Positions 23,835 to 32,489 of a DNA stretch of 64,000 nucleotides are shown here, piece by piece. Position 1 is the first letter of the stretch; each line of letters begins with the position of its first letter. The stretch spans positions 43,175 to 107,174 of the forward strand of contig CAMVIM010000011.1 in NCBI GenBank assembly GCA_947167515.1, read 5' to 3'. The notes under the pieces were generated by a model. It worked only from the letters and a program-made list of their open reading frames with translations. It was not told where the DNA came from and searched no databases. The translations under genes and the position numbers were made by a program. The DNA comes from an uncultured Prevotellaceae bacterium. Its GTDB lineage: Bacteria; Bacteroidota; Bacteroidia; Bacteroidales; Bacteroidaceae.

Positions 23835-23866
23835 CAAAGTTAAATAAGATTGATGGGAAAAACAAA
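23835..23866 (-). promoter_or_regulatory. Bacteroidetes-type promoter of the T6SS operon
   Basis: On the minus strand a -7 box TAACTTTG (23,835-23,842) is preceded by a -33 TTTG (23,863-23,866) with a 20-base spacer, an exact match to the Bacteroidetes sigma-70 consensus. Transcription would start near 23,828, giving a leader of about 235 bases before tssH. The 150 bases from 23,867 to 24,019 hold no gene that I can support. Confidence 0.8.
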
Positions 23867-24019
23867 TAATTATGGAGGAAAATTGGCAAAAATAGTGAAA
23901 AAAAACATTCGTGGTACGATTGTATGCGGCATTAAACGTGCTCAATGTACACCTCTTTTCTGTAAAAATGATTCGCATTCGTTCAAATCGTGGGCAAAAA
24001 AAGATTTTGGTGCTATAAT

Positions 24020-24053
24020 TGCTGATAATCATAAAATTTTGTGTTACCTTTGC
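24020..24053 (+). promoter_or_regulatory. Promoter of the GH105 gene
   Basis: A good -7 box TACCTTTG (24,046-24,053) lies 22 bases before the ATG at 24,076. The nearest -33-like TTG is at 24,020-24,022, three to four bases further than ideal. It diverges from the T6SS promoter. Confidence 0.6.
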
Positions 24054-24075
24054 ATACAACTAACTAAACTGACGT

Positions 24076-25335
24076 ATGAGAATTCTATTTCTTTCTTTGA
24101 TGTGCCTTGTTTCACTTGGCTTGTGTGCTCAACCCACACAGCAATCCGTGATGCAGGCTTTGGAACTGGCTAATGACTATTTCATCCAGAAGTACCCCGA
24201 CCCCGGGAAGCCAACCTTCGTGAAGAAGGAGAGACCTTCGAACTTGTGGACTCGCGGTGTGTACTTCGAGGGATTGGCGGCTCTGGCTGAAGTGGAGCGG
24301 TTGGCTGGGCACCCGAAATACCAGCTGTATTATGACTACATTCTTGCATGGGGCACGGCTCACAAGTGGACTCCGCGCAATGGCGTGACCACGCGCGATG
24401 CCGATGACTACTGCTGCAGCCAGACGTATCTGGATATGTATATGACCTATCGCGACAAAGAGATGGCGGCTCCCACGGTGCAGTGTATGGACAACGTGAT
24501 TGCTTCGCATGGAACGCCCTGGGTGGCTGGTGGACAAACGAAATCAGAGGGCAGCCATGGCGACTGGACATGGATAGATGCCATTCAGATGGGCTTGCCT
24601 GTGTTGTCGAAACTGACGCGCATCTGCCACTTCGCAGGCGAGAAAAATGCCTCCCGTTATGCCGATCAGGGTTGGGCAATGTATGAGACTTCGCGCAATG
24701 AGGTTGGGGGCGGTCTTTGGAACGAGGAAGACGGACTGTGGTGGCGCGATAAAGATTTTGTGCCGCCCTATACCGAACCTAACGGCGAGGACTGCTACTG
24801 GAGCCGTGGCAATGGATGGGTGTATGCAGCGCTGGTGAGGGCGATGGATGCCATGCTGGTGGGGAAGAAAGCGAAAGCGCCCTGCTATCTGGAGCCACTG
24901 GGAGAAAAGAAATGGAAGAATATCGGCATGGATGCCCATTATGAGGACTACCATGAGGACTATCTGGCGATGACGGAGGCACTGGTGAAGTGTCAGCGGA
25001 CAGACCATTTCTGGAATGTGTCGCTGCACGATGAGTCGAACTATGGTGGTGTGGAACTGTCGGGTACGGCACTGTTCATCTATGGCATGACATGGGGCGT
25101 GCGGCATGGGTATTTGTCGAAGAAAAAGTATTTGCCCATCATTTACAGCACTTGGGATGCGATGGTGAAGACCTGTTTGCACGACAATGGATTCCTGGGC
25201 TATGTGCAAGGCACGGGTAAGGAACCGAAGGACTCGCAGCCTGTGACTTATGACAGGGAACCTGATTTTGATGACTATGGTTTGGGCTGCTTCCTGCTTT
25301 GTGGAACGGAAATTGTAAGACTTTTGAACCAATGA
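24076..25335 (+). CDS. GH105-type unsaturated rhamnogalacturonyl hydrolase
   Basis: A 419-residue exported enzyme (signal peptide MRILFLSLMCLVSLGLCAQ) of the GH88/GH105 (alpha/alpha)6-barrel group, YteR/YesR-like. Visible signatures are RGVYFEGLAAL, GDWTWIDAIQMGLP with the catalytic Asp region, WNEEDGLWWRD and CYWSRGNGWVYAALVRAMDAM. It hydrolyses the delta-4,5-unsaturated galacturonyl residue left by rhamnogalacturonan lyase. A GH2 enzyme and a CE12 esterase nearby support pectin as the substrate. The stop overlaps the next ATG (ATGA). GH88 glucuronyl hydrolase activity cannot be excluded. Confidence 0.88.
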   Translation: MRILFLSLMCLVSLGLCAQPTQQSVMQALELANDYFIQKYPDPGKPTFVKKERPSNLWTRGVYFEGLAALAEVERLAGHPKYQLYYDYILAWGTAHKWTPRNGVTTRDADDYCCSQTYLDMYMTYRDKEMAAPTVQCMDNVIASHGTPWVAGGQTKSEGSHGDWTWIDAIQMGLPVLSKLTRICHFAGEKNASRYADQGWAMYETSRNEVGGGLWNEEDGLWWRDKDFVPPYTEPNGEDCYWSRGNGWVYAALVRAMDAMLVGKKAKAPCYLEPLGEKKWKNIGMDAHYEDYHEDYLAMTEALVKCQRTDHFWNVSLHDESNYGGVELSGTALFIYGMTWGVRHGYLSKKKYLPIIYSTWDAMVKTCLHDNGFLGYVQGTGKEPKDSQPVTYDREPDFDDYGLGCFLLCGTEIVRLLNQ

Positions 25336-26336
25336 GACACGTTTCGTTTCTTTTTTTATATATAATATGTGTAGTCCTACTTATCGTGTCCTGTACTTCA
25401 GGCAAGGGCGAAGGGAAGAAGGTGGTGACGGCGAAAGTGCAGAGTGCTCCTTACGAACTGCTGGTGGTGGCTGACAAGGACTGGCTGAAATCGGAGACTG
25501 GGCAACGTCTGGTGGAAACGGTGGAGGCTCCCATCGAGGGGCTGCCGCAGGTGGAGCCTAACTTCAGGGTTACATACATCAATCCTTATGCTTTCAACGG
25601 CACTTTCAGAACGTATGCCAACGTGGTGGTGGCTGAGGTGGACAAGAAACACGCGGAGCCTGCGTTGCTGATGCAGAAGAATGTGTATGCACAGCCGCAG
25701 GTGGTGCTGTATCTGTATGCTCCCGACAATGCGGCCTTTGTGCAGTGTTTGGAGAAGAACCGTCAGGCCATCTTGGGTATATTGAATGAGAATGAGTTTG
25801 CTCGTGAGCGAGCCTTGCTGAAGAAACATCATAGTGGGGTGGTGACGACGCAGGCCAAAAAGCAGTTTGGTGTGAGCTTGCTGGTTCCTCGTGACATTGA
25901 TGACCTCAAGACGGGAAAGGAATTTTTGTGGGCTTCTGCGAGTAAGCTGGAGTTTCGCCAGAATGTGTGCCTTTACACCTTGCCCCTCCAGGACATGACT
26001 GCGGAGCGGTTTGTGGAATTGCGCGACTCGGTGATGAAAGTCAACATACCAGGGGGACGTGATGACCAATGGATGGAGACTGACTCACGCACGGTGGTGA
26101 CGGACGTTGTTTCGTTTGAGGGAAAGTCTGTGACGGCTGTGCGGGGGCTTTGGGATATGAGGAACGATGCGATGGGTGGACCCTTCGTCAGTTATCTCTA
26201 CACCGACACGCTGAACAGTCGTGTGCTGGTGGCTGAGGGATTTGTGTTTGCGCCCGAAGAGAAGAAACGCCCCATTGTCCGGCAACTGGAAGCGGCACTA
26301 CAGACCCTTTCTTTTGTGCCCGATACTCACAAGTAG
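25332..26336 (+). CDS. DUF4837-family lipoprotein
   Basis: Starting at the ATG that overlaps the GH105 stop (25,332-25,335), this 334-residue protein has a lipoprotein signal (hydrophobic stretch, then LLIVSC). The body is alpha/beta with repeated strand-helix units (APYELLVVADKDWLKSETGQRL, FRVTYINPYAFNGTFRTYANVVVAEV), matching the Bacteroidetes DUF4837 family, whose function is unknown. Translational coupling to the hydrolase may be fortuitous, as such genes often travel as housekeeping envelope genes. Confidence 0.75.
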   Translation: MRHVSFLFLYIICVVLLIVSCTSGKGEGKKVVTAKVQSAPYELLVVADKDWLKSETGQRLVETVEAPIEGLPQVEPNFRVTYINPYAFNGTFRTYANVVVAEVDKKHAEPALLMQKNVYAQPQVVLYLYAPDNAAFVQCLEKNRQAILGILNENEFARERALLKKHHSGVVTTQAKKQFGVSLLVPRDIDDLKTGKEFLWASASKLEFRQNVCLYTLPLQDMTAERFVELRDSVMKVNIPGGRDDQWMETDSRTVVTDVVSFEGKSVTAVRGLWDMRNDAMGGPFVSYLYTDTLNSRVLVAEGFVFAPEEKKRPIVRQLEAALQTLSFVPDTHK

Positions 26337-26377
26337 GTATCATTTTCTTGTAGAAAAACAATTTTATCTACCTAAAA

Positions 26378-26410
26378 TTTGGTACTTAACGAAAACTTTT
26401 CCTACATTTG
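26378..26410 (+). promoter_or_regulatory. Promoter of the ferredoxin gene
   Basis: TTTG (26,378-26,381), a 21-base spacer and TACATTTG (26,403-26,410) give a near-consensus Bacteroidetes promoter 81 bases upstream of the ferredoxin ATG. Confidence 0.75.
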
Positions 26411-26491
26411 CACGTCGGAAACTGTTCAACGTCCCTTGAAGAAGGTGCTGAAACGACAAAAATTCTAAACAACTAAAAAATATTTTGTATT

Positions 26492-26665
26492 ATGGCTTAC
26501 GTAATTAGTGACGATTGTGTAATGTGTGGAACTTGCGCAGGTGAGTGTCCATCAGGTGCTATCAGCGAAGGCGATGGCAAGTATGTAATTGATGCAGATT
26601 CTTGTGTGGATTGCGGTACTTGTGCTGATGCTTGTCCAGCTGGTGCCATTGCTCCTGGTGAGTGA
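26492..26665 (+). CDS. 2[4Fe-4S] ferredoxin
   Basis: A 57-residue protein, shorter than typical ORF cut-offs. Two clusters, CVMCGTCAGECP (Cys 9, 12, 15, 19) and CVDCGTCADACP (Cys 38, 41, 44, 48), form the C-x2-C-x2-C-x3-C motifs that bind two [4Fe-4S] clusters, separated by the pseudo-twofold repeat typical of clostridial-type ferredoxins. It carries low-potential electrons in anaerobic metabolism. It has its own promoter and terminator and is independent of the neighbouring hydrolase genes. Confidence 0.95.
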   Translation: MAYVISDDCVMCGTCAGECPSGAISEGDGKYVIDADSCVDCGTCADACPAGAIAPGE

Positions 26666-26701
26666 AAATGACTCCCTTGAAGTGAAATTAGTAGAAAAAA
26701 G

Positions 26702-26734
26702 AAAAGAGCGGATTCACGAATCCGCTCTTTTTTG
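26702..26734 (+). terminator. Intrinsic terminator after ferredoxin
   Basis: AAGAGCGGATTC and GAATCCGCTCTT form a 12-bp stem with a two-base to four-base loop, followed by TTTT. It ends the monocistronic ferredoxin message and, being palindromic with flanking A and T runs, could work in both directions. Confidence 0.9.
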
Positions 26735-26766
26735 TTACATTTTTTTCCGCTTATCACTTTTTTTCG

Positions 26767-26774
26767 TAAGTTTG
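26767..26774 (+). promoter_or_regulatory. -7 box upstream of the GH2 gene
   Basis: TAAGTTTG lies 23 bases before the ATG at 26,798. No clear -33 TTTG is spaced correctly, so activity may depend on an activator. Confidence 0.5.
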
Positions 26775-26797
26775 CACGCAAATTGAAACTAACTGAT

Positions 26798-29700
26798 ATG
26801 ATACCTAATTTTTCTAAACTGAAACTATCGTGGGCTTATGCCTTGTTGTTTTCTGCCATATCCTTGCAGGCTCAGGTCATTGACTTGAGCGGAACGTGGC
26901 AGTTCCAGATGGATCGTGAAGGGAAAGGAAGTGCCGAGGGATGGTACAAGCAGGATTATCCTATGAATGATGAGATAGTGCTGCCTGCCTCGATGCCGCA
27001 AAGGCTGAAGGGCGATGACATCAGCGTGGACACGAAATGGGTCGGATCACTCTACGACTCCAGCTATTTCTTCAACCCCTACATGAAGAAGTACCGCCAG
27101 CCCGGCAAGGACATGAAACTCCAGTTCTTCCTCACTCCCGACAAGCACTATGTGGGCAAGGCTTGGTATAAGCGCACGGTCACATTGCCAGAGAACGAGG
27201 TGGTGCCTATGTACACGCTTTACTTGGAACGTCCGCACATCACCACTGAGGTGTGGGTGAACGGCGAGAAGGTGGGTAAGGGTGAAAAGTCGCTCTCTGT
27301 GCCGCATGAGTATTATCTCTATGGTCTGCTGAAGCCTGGGGAGAATACAATAGCCATCTGTGTGGATAACGACCCTGAAACAGTGAAGGTGGGGCAGGAT
27401 TCCCATTCGGTGACAGACCAGACGCAGGGCGACTGGAACGGCATCGTGGGAAAGATGGAATTGCGGCCTTTCAATGTCTTTGACTATCTGGCCGTCTATC
27501 CCGACATCGACACAAAGACCGCCCGTGTACATGTGGAACTTCTCGACTGCAAGCCTCGTCAGAAGGCTACTATCACTCTGCAAGCCACAGCGTTCAATTC
27601 AGACAAACAGCACGTGGTGGTGAGCAAACCTGTGGAAGTGACACTCAACGATGGAACTGTCGTGACCACCGATGTGACCTTGCAGATGGGGGATGGCATG
27701 CTGCTTTGGGACGAATTTAATCCGCAACTCTACAAGTTGGAAGCCATTTTGAAAACCAAGGATGGTCGTATTTATAAGAAGGAGACGATCTTTGGCATGC
27801 GTAAGATGGAGATACGTGACAAGATGTTCTACGTGAACGGACGCAAGACCATCCTGCGTGGCACTGTAGAGAACTGCGACTTCCCCAATACGGGTTATCC
27901 CCCAATGGATTTGGAGTCGTGGCTGAAACTCTTCAAGACTTGCAAGTTCTACGGACTCAACCACATGCGTTTCCATAGTTATTGTCCGCCAGAAGTGGCG
28001 TTTCTGGCTGCCGACATGACGGGCTTCTACATCCAGCCCGAAGGACCTTCGTGGCCGAATCATGGCGTGAGGTTAGGACGCGGCGAGCCTATCGACAAGT
28101 ATCTGATGGATGAAAGCGTGGCGATTGTCAACGAGTATGGCAACCATCCCTCTTTCACGTTCTATGCCTTTGGCAATGAACCCGCTGGCAGTTGGGTGAA
28201 GTGGTCAACCGACCATGTCGCCCAGATGAAAGCCTATGACCCCCGTCACCTCTATTGCGGTTTCAGTGTCGGTGGAGGTTGGGCTTGGCAACCAGGCAGT
28301 GAATATGCCGTGAAGGCTGGTGCGCGAGGCCTGAACGAATGGGCAAGGCGCGCTCCTGAGTCGGTGGTGAACTTTGAGAAGAACATCTCCACTTACAATG
28401 GGAAAGATATGCCGAACACGCCCATCACCATGCCTTTCGTCAGCCATGAAACAGGGCAGTGGTGCGCCTTCCCGAACTTTGATGAAATCCCGAAATATAC
28501 GGGTGTGAATAAGGCCAAGAACTTCGAGATATTCCGTGACCTTCTGCGTGACAACGGCATGGAATCGAGGGGACATGACTTCATGATGGCTTCGGGAAAG
28601 TTGCAGGCACTCTGCTATAAGGCTGAGGTGGAACGTACCTTGAGAACCCCCGACTATGCAGGTTTCCAGTTGCTTTCACTCAACGACTATTCAGGACAAG
28701 GTACGGCGTTGGTGGGTGTGACCGATGTGTTTTTCGATAACAAGGGTTACATCACAGACGGCGAGTTCCGTGAGTTCTGCTCACCCATTGTGCCATTGGC
28801 CAAACTGCCAAAGTTCACTTATCAGAGCAATGAGACCTTTGAGGCGGAAGTGGAGCTGAGCCAGTTCTCGGAAGGGGAACTGAAGAATGTGTCGCCCCAA
28901 TGGGTGATTAGCAAGGCTTCAAGCTCCCGTTCCACCAATGCTGGCGGAACTTCCGACACTTTTTTTGCATCGGGCAGTTTCCCCTCTCGCACTCTTCCTG
29001 TTGGTGGCAATATTGAATTGGGTAAGATTTCCGTTCCTTTGAAGGAGGTGAATGAGCCCACTAAGATGACCCTCACCGTGACCATACCTGGCACGGACGC
29101 GAAGAACCATTGGGACTTCTGGGTTTATCCAGCATTGGCTGACGATGCCGTGCAGTATGATAAGAACCAAGTTCCCAGGGGAATCTACGTGACGGACTCT
29201 TTGGATGAAAAGGCCATCAAGACCTTGAAGAAGGGTGGCAATGTGCTCATCTGTGCAGCAGGCAAGGTGAGCTATGGCAAGGAAGTGGTGCAGCAATTCA
29301 CTCCCGTCTTTTGGAATACCTCGTGGTTCAAGATGCGTCCACCGCATACCACAGGCATCTTTGTGGAGAATACCCATTCCATTTTCGACCTCTTCCCCAC
29401 CGATTATCATTCCGACCTGCAGTGGTGGGAACTGGTGAACCGCGCTCAAGTCATGCAGTTTACGGACTTCCCAACTGACTTCCAACCTCTCGTGCAAAGC
29501 ATTGACACATGGTTTGTGTCGCGCAAGATTGGCATGCTCTTCGAGGCCAATGTGGGTAAGGGTAAGTTGGTCATGACCACGATGGACATTACTCGCAACC
29601 TCAACAAACGCATCGTGGCTCGTCAGATGCGAGAGTCCATCCTCCACTATATGCAGTCGGATGAGTTTAAGCCGCAATGGAAAATTGACATGGAGCGCAT

Positions 29701-29812
29701 CTCTGACCTCTTCACGAAGGTGGCAGGCGAGGTGAATATGTACACGGACGATTCTCCGGACGAGTTGAAGCCAGCTCTTGATAACTCCATCGATTCCCAA
29801 GCGACGGATTGA
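26798..29812 (+). CDS. GH2-family glycoside hydrolase
   Basis: The ATG at 26,798 gives 1,004 residues with a clean signal peptide (IPNFSKLKLSWAYALLFSAISLQAQ); an earlier in-frame ATG at 26,732 lies in the promoter. Order: GH2 sugar-binding jelly roll (about 30-215; VIDLSGTWQFQMD, LERPHITTEVWVNGE), immunoglobulin-like domain (about 225-335), TIM barrel (from about 340; FYVNGRKTILRGT) with FYAFGNEPAG holding the acid/base Glu and FVSHETGQWCAFPNF holding the likely nucleophile, then beta-rich accessory domains. Beta-galactosidase-, glucuronidase- or arabinosidase-type activities all occur in this clan. Its place between rhamnogalacturonan genes points to a pectin side chain. The exact sugar is not predictable here. 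Confidence 0.87.
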   Translation: MIPNFSKLKLSWAYALLFSAISLQAQVIDLSGTWQFQMDREGKGSAEGWYKQDYPMNDEIVLPASMPQRLKGDDISVDTKWVGSLYDSSYFFNPYMKKYRQPGKDMKLQFFLTPDKHYVGKAWYKRTVTLPENEVVPMYTLYLERPHITTEVWVNGEKVGKGEKSLSVPHEYYLYGLLKPGENTIAICVDNDPETVKVGQDSHSVTDQTQGDWNGIVGKMELRPFNVFDYLAVYPDIDTKTARVHVELLDCKPRQKATITLQATAFNSDKQHVVVSKPVEVTLNDGTVVTTDVTLQMGDGMLLWDEFNPQLYKLEAILKTKDGRIYKKETIFGMRKMEIRDKMFYVNGRKTILRGTVENCDFPNTGYPPMDLESWLKLFKTCKFYGLNHMRFHSYCPPEVAFLAADMTGFYIQPEGPSWPNHGVRLGRGEPIDKYLMDESVAIVNEYGNHPSFTFYAFGNEPAGSWVKWSTDHVAQMKAYDPRHLYCGFSVGGGWAWQPGSEYAVKAGARGLNEWARRAPESVVNFEKNISTYNGKDMPNTPITMPFVSHETGQWCAFPNFDEIPKYTGVNKAKNFEIFRDLLRDNGMESRGHDFMMASGKLQALCYKAEVERTLRTPDYAGFQLLSLNDYSGQGTALVGVTDVFFDNKGYITDGEFREFCSPIVPLAKLPKFTYQSNETFEAEVELSQFSEGELKNVSPQWVISKASSSRSTNAGGTSDTFFASGSFPSRTLPVGGNIELGKISVPLKEVNEPTKMTLTVTIPGTDAKNHWDFWVYPALADDAVQYDKNQVPRGIYVTDSLDEKAIKTLKKGGNVLICAAGKVSYGKEVVQQFTPVFWNTSWFKMRPPHTTGIFVENTHSIFDLFPTDYHSDLQWWELVNRAQVMQFTDFPTDFQPLVQSIDTWFVSRKIGMLFEANVGKGKLVMTTMDITRNLNKRIVARQMRESILHYMQSDEFKPQWKIDMERISDLFTKVAGEVNMYTDDSPDELKPALDNSIDSQATD

Positions 29813-29880
29813 ACAAATCTTCAGCATGAAGAAAGTGGACAAAGTGATAAACGAACTTTTCGAATGATAAAAAGCTAACA

Positions 29881-31203
29881 ATGAAACACTTTTTTGCCTT
29901 CATGATGGGAGCAACGATACTTCCGTTTCTCTCCCTTTCCTCCCTCCCTCTTTCGGCTCAGACTTATAGCTTCGATGGGCGGGACAAAGCCGCTATTCAG
30001 GTGAAACCTACGGATACATTCACTTCGGATCGAGGCTATGGTTATGACTTCCAGTATGTCATCGATGCTGCCCGCAAGCAGCAAAATGACACCTACCGTC
30101 TTTCCGATGGCATCTTTTACTTTTCGGTGGCAGTGCCTGATGGTAACTATAAGGTGACTGTTACTCTTGGCTCCAAGAAGACGAAGGCTAACACGACGGT
30201 TCGTGCCGAGTCGCGCCGACTCTTTGTGCAGAACGTGGACACCAAGAAAGGGGAGTTCAAAACCTGCTCTTTCGTTGTGAACAAGCGCAACACCACGATT
30301 ACATTGCCTGATGGCAAAACAGACCAAGTGCGTATCAAGAAACGTGAGGAGACGAAGATGAACTGGGATGACAAGTTGACCATTGAGGTGAACGGCGACC
30401 AGCCTGCTGTGTCCTCCATTAAGATTGAACCAGCAGACGATGTACCAACTCTTTGGTTGTGTGGCAATTCCACGGTGGTTGACCAAGACTATGAGCCGTG
30501 GGCATCGTGGGGGCAGATGATTACACGATGGTTCACTGATGAAGTGGCTGTGGCGAACTATGCTGAAAGTGGCGAGACTGCCACCTCCTTTATTGGGGCG
30601 GGACGTTTGAAGAAGATTGTCTCGCTGATGAAGTCGGGCGACTACATCTTCATGGAATTTGGACATAACGACCAGAAGGAGAAACGTCCTGGCAGCGGTG
30701 CCTTCTATAACTATGCCTATGCGCTCAAACAGTTTGTGGACGAGGCTCGTGCAAAGGGGGTAACGCCCATATTCGTCACTCCAACCCAACGCCGTTCGTT
30801 TGACAGTGATGGTAAGATAAAGGAAACCCATGCCAACTATCCAGAAGCCATGAGGTGGGTGGCGAAAGACCTTGGTGTGCAGCTCATTGAATTGCACGAC
30901 ATGACCCGCACTTTCTATGAGACATTGGGAGTGGAGGGTTCCAAGCATGCTCTTGTCCACTATCCAGCAGGTACTTATCCAGGGCAGGGGAAGGCCTTCG
31001 AGGATAACACCCATTTTAACCCTTATGGGGCATTTGAGATTGCCAAGATGATGGCGGAGGGGATGAAGGCACTGAATCTTCCAGTGGTGCAGCATCTCCG
31101 CTCTGACTACACCTCGTTTGATCCAGCCCAACCTGATGATTGGCGCACGTTCCATTGGAATGACGGACCTTTTATTGACACGGTGAAACCAGACGGTAAT
31201 TGA
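29881..31203 (+). CDS. Rhamnogalacturonan acetylesterase-like SGNH esterase (CE12)
   Basis: A 440-residue secreted protein. After a signal peptide (to SLPLSAQ) comes a jelly-roll domain (about 22-180; YSFDGRDKAAIQV, VPDGNYKVTVTLGSKKTKANTTVRAESRRL) and then an SGNH hydrolase: CGNSTVVDQ with the nucleophile Ser, YAESGETATSF (Gly block), EFGHNDQ (Asn block) and DNTHFNPYG with the Asp-x-x-His pair. It removes acetyl groups from rhamnogalacturonan so that lyases and GH105 can act. It lies 68 bp after the GH2 gene, which is its likely operon partner. Confidence 0.88.
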   Translation: MKHFFAFMMGATILPFLSLSSLPLSAQTYSFDGRDKAAIQVKPTDTFTSDRGYGYDFQYVIDAARKQQNDTYRLSDGIFYFSVAVPDGNYKVTVTLGSKKTKANTTVRAESRRLFVQNVDTKKGEFKTCSFVVNKRNTTITLPDGKTDQVRIKKREETKMNWDDKLTIEVNGDQPAVSSIKIEPADDVPTLWLCGNSTVVDQDYEPWASWGQMITRWFTDEVAVANYAESGETATSFIGAGRLKKIVSLMKSGDYIFMEFGHNDQKEKRPGSGAFYNYAYALKQFVDEARAKGVTPIFVTPTQRRSFDSDGKIKETHANYPEAMRWVAKDLGVQLIELHDMTRTFYETLGVEGSKHALVHYPAGTYPGQGKAFEDNTHFNPYGAFEIAKMMAEGMKALNLPVVQHLRSDYTSFDPAQPDDWRTFHWNDGPFIDTVKPDGN

Positions 31204-31250
31204 TGACGCTCCTTTAGGCGAGAATGGAACTCGCATCAGACTTAAAGTGT

Positions 31251-31328
31251 AACGCCGTAGCATATACAAATTGTCTGCCATACAATTTATAAATGCTACG
31301 GCGTTGCATTTGTATATTGCACGACGTT
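31251..31328 (+). repeat. Nested inverted repeats with two alternative hairpins
   Basis: Arm A (31,251-31,274, beginning AACGCCGTAGCATATAC) pairs at 22 of 24 positions with arm B (31,282-31,305, ending ATGCTACGGCGTT). A third arm C (31,308-31,328, ATTTGTATATTGC then ACGACGTT) also complements the first 21 bases of A with a few mismatches. A-B and A-C pairings exclude each other. The segment follows the esterase gene and precedes the capsule promoter. It could be a bidirectional termination structure, a MITE remnant or a switch; there is no T-run directly after arm B. Confidence 0.7.
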
Positions 31329-31389
31329 CTATATGGCGAGAATACGGGGGAAGAAGAAAAATGGCTATTGGCGTTTTTTTTCACTTTTT

Positions 31390-31422
31390 TTTGTTTTGTA
31401 TTAAGATTTTTTCGTACATTTG
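31390..31422 (+). promoter_or_regulatory. Promoter of the capsule locus
   Basis: TTTG (31,390-31,393), a 21-base spacer and TACATTTG (31,415-31,422) fit the Bacteroidetes consensus. The predicted start lies near 31,429, leaving a leader of about 200 bases before the Wza-like gene, which contains the conserved hairpin element. Confidence 0.7.
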
Positions 31423-31436
31423 ACACTAATTTGAAG

Positions 31437-31544
31437 AAAAGCGTCTGAGAAAGATGGCTTTTAAAGTTCTATTTGTAAAGATTTCTTTTTCTAACTACTT
31501 GAAACACACCTTTTTGTGTAAGAGGGGGTGAAGTAAAAGTATGC
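31437..31544 (+). promoter_or_regulatory. Conserved leader hairpin element, capsule copy
   Basis: AAAAGCGTCTG (31,437-31,447) is followed, after about 58 bases, by ACACCTTTTTGT (31,506-31,517), then GGGGTGAAGTAAA and TATGC (to 31,544). CACCUUUUU can pair with GAGGGGGUG using several U-G pairs. It matches the T6SS leader element at 23,692-23,758 at 33 of 39 core positions without gaps, all differences being transitions. It ends 83 bases before the ATG, close to the spacing in the T6SS leader. Confidence 0.65.
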
Positions 31545-31627
31545 TTTTCTCTGAAAATGTCCAAAATGTATTTTTGTGTTGCATTTTAGTGGAATGAAAT
31601 GATTGTAAAAGTTAAAAAATATTAAAT

Positions 31628-32398
31628 ATGAAAAGAGCGTATTTGTCTTTTGGAATGGTGATGGCTGTCATTTTGGTGATGTTGAGTGCTTGCTCAACCC
31701 CTAAAGACATTGCCTATTTCCAAGACTTCAACCCGGGAAAATCGATCATGGTGCAAAACCCTGTGGAAATCAAGTTTAGGCCAGACGATGAAATCCGTAT
31801 TTTGGTGAGTTCGGATAGGCCAGAACTTTCGGCGCAGTTCAGCTTGAGCACAAAGAGCTCAAGTGGCGATGAAGGCTCTCGCTACACGATTGATACAGAG
31901 GGAAATATTCGTTTCCCGATGTTGGGTAAGATTCATGTGGCAGGCTTGAACCGTCAGGAACTTCAGGAAGTTATCCGTGATGAAATCATTGCGAAAGGTC
32001 TTATCCGTGACCCGATTGTAACGGTTGATTATTCCAATCTTTATGTAATCATCCTTGGCGATGTCGGCACGGGACGTATTCTGATTGATCGCGACAAGTT
32101 TACCATCTTGGACGCTATCGGTTCATCAGGTGACTTGAAGATTACGGGTCAACGCACCAACGTGAAGGTGATTCGTGAGAATTATGGCAAAAAGACGGTC
32201 TATGAAGTGAACCTCTGTTCGGCTGAAGATTTGTACGCATCGCCTGTGTATTACCTTCAGCAGAATGATGTGATTTATGTGGAGATGAACAAGAAGGAGA
32301 AGAGAAACTCGACCGTGTTAGGCAACTCGACGGTGCAGCCATCGTTCTGGATGGGTCTGGCTACCTTTATCGTGTCGGCAATGGCATGGTTTAAATAA
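31628..32398 (+). CDS. Wza-like polysaccharide export lipoprotein
   Basis: A 256-residue outer-membrane export protein. A lipoprotein signal ends LVMLSAC (Cys 22). The polysaccharide export domain (about 45-130; IKFRPDDEIRILVSS, YTIDTEGNIRFPMLGKIHVAGLNRQEL) is followed by an SLBB domain (about 135-215; VIILGDVGTGRILIDRDKFTILDAIGSSGDL) and a C-terminal hydrophobic helix (FWMGLATFIVSAMAWF), likely the membrane-spanning segment. It forms the exit channel with the Wzc-like protein encoded next, 91 bp downstream. First gene of the capsule operon. Confidence 0.92.
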   Translation: MKRAYLSFGMVMAVILVMLSACSTPKDIAYFQDFNPGKSIMVQNPVEIKFRPDDEIRILVSSDRPELSAQFSLSTKSSSGDEGSRYTIDTEGNIRFPMLGKIHVAGLNRQELQEVIRDEIIAKGLIRDPIVTVDYSNLYVIILGDVGTGRILIDRDKFTILDAIGSSGDLKITGQRTNVKVIRENYGKKTVYEVNLCSAEDLYASPVYYLQQNDVIYVEMNKKEKRNSTVLGNSTVQPSFWMGLATFIVSAMAWFK

Positions 32399-32489
32399 AA
32401 AATGCGGTTTTTCTTCGTCAGTATCATCTTGAATATGGTGGATTGAGGAAAAGAACCCCCTTATACTTAAAACTTAATATAAATAAGAT

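Noticed and set aside
24112..25332. Long minus-strand ORFs opposite the GH105 gene
   Set aside because: The plus strand has a clear GH105 protein with signal peptide and promoter; the antisense frames have no recognisable domain.
29875..31281. 468-codon minus-strand ORF opposite the esterase gene
   Set aside because: The plus-strand frame contains all SGNH blocks; the opposite frame is His/Arg-rich and featureless.
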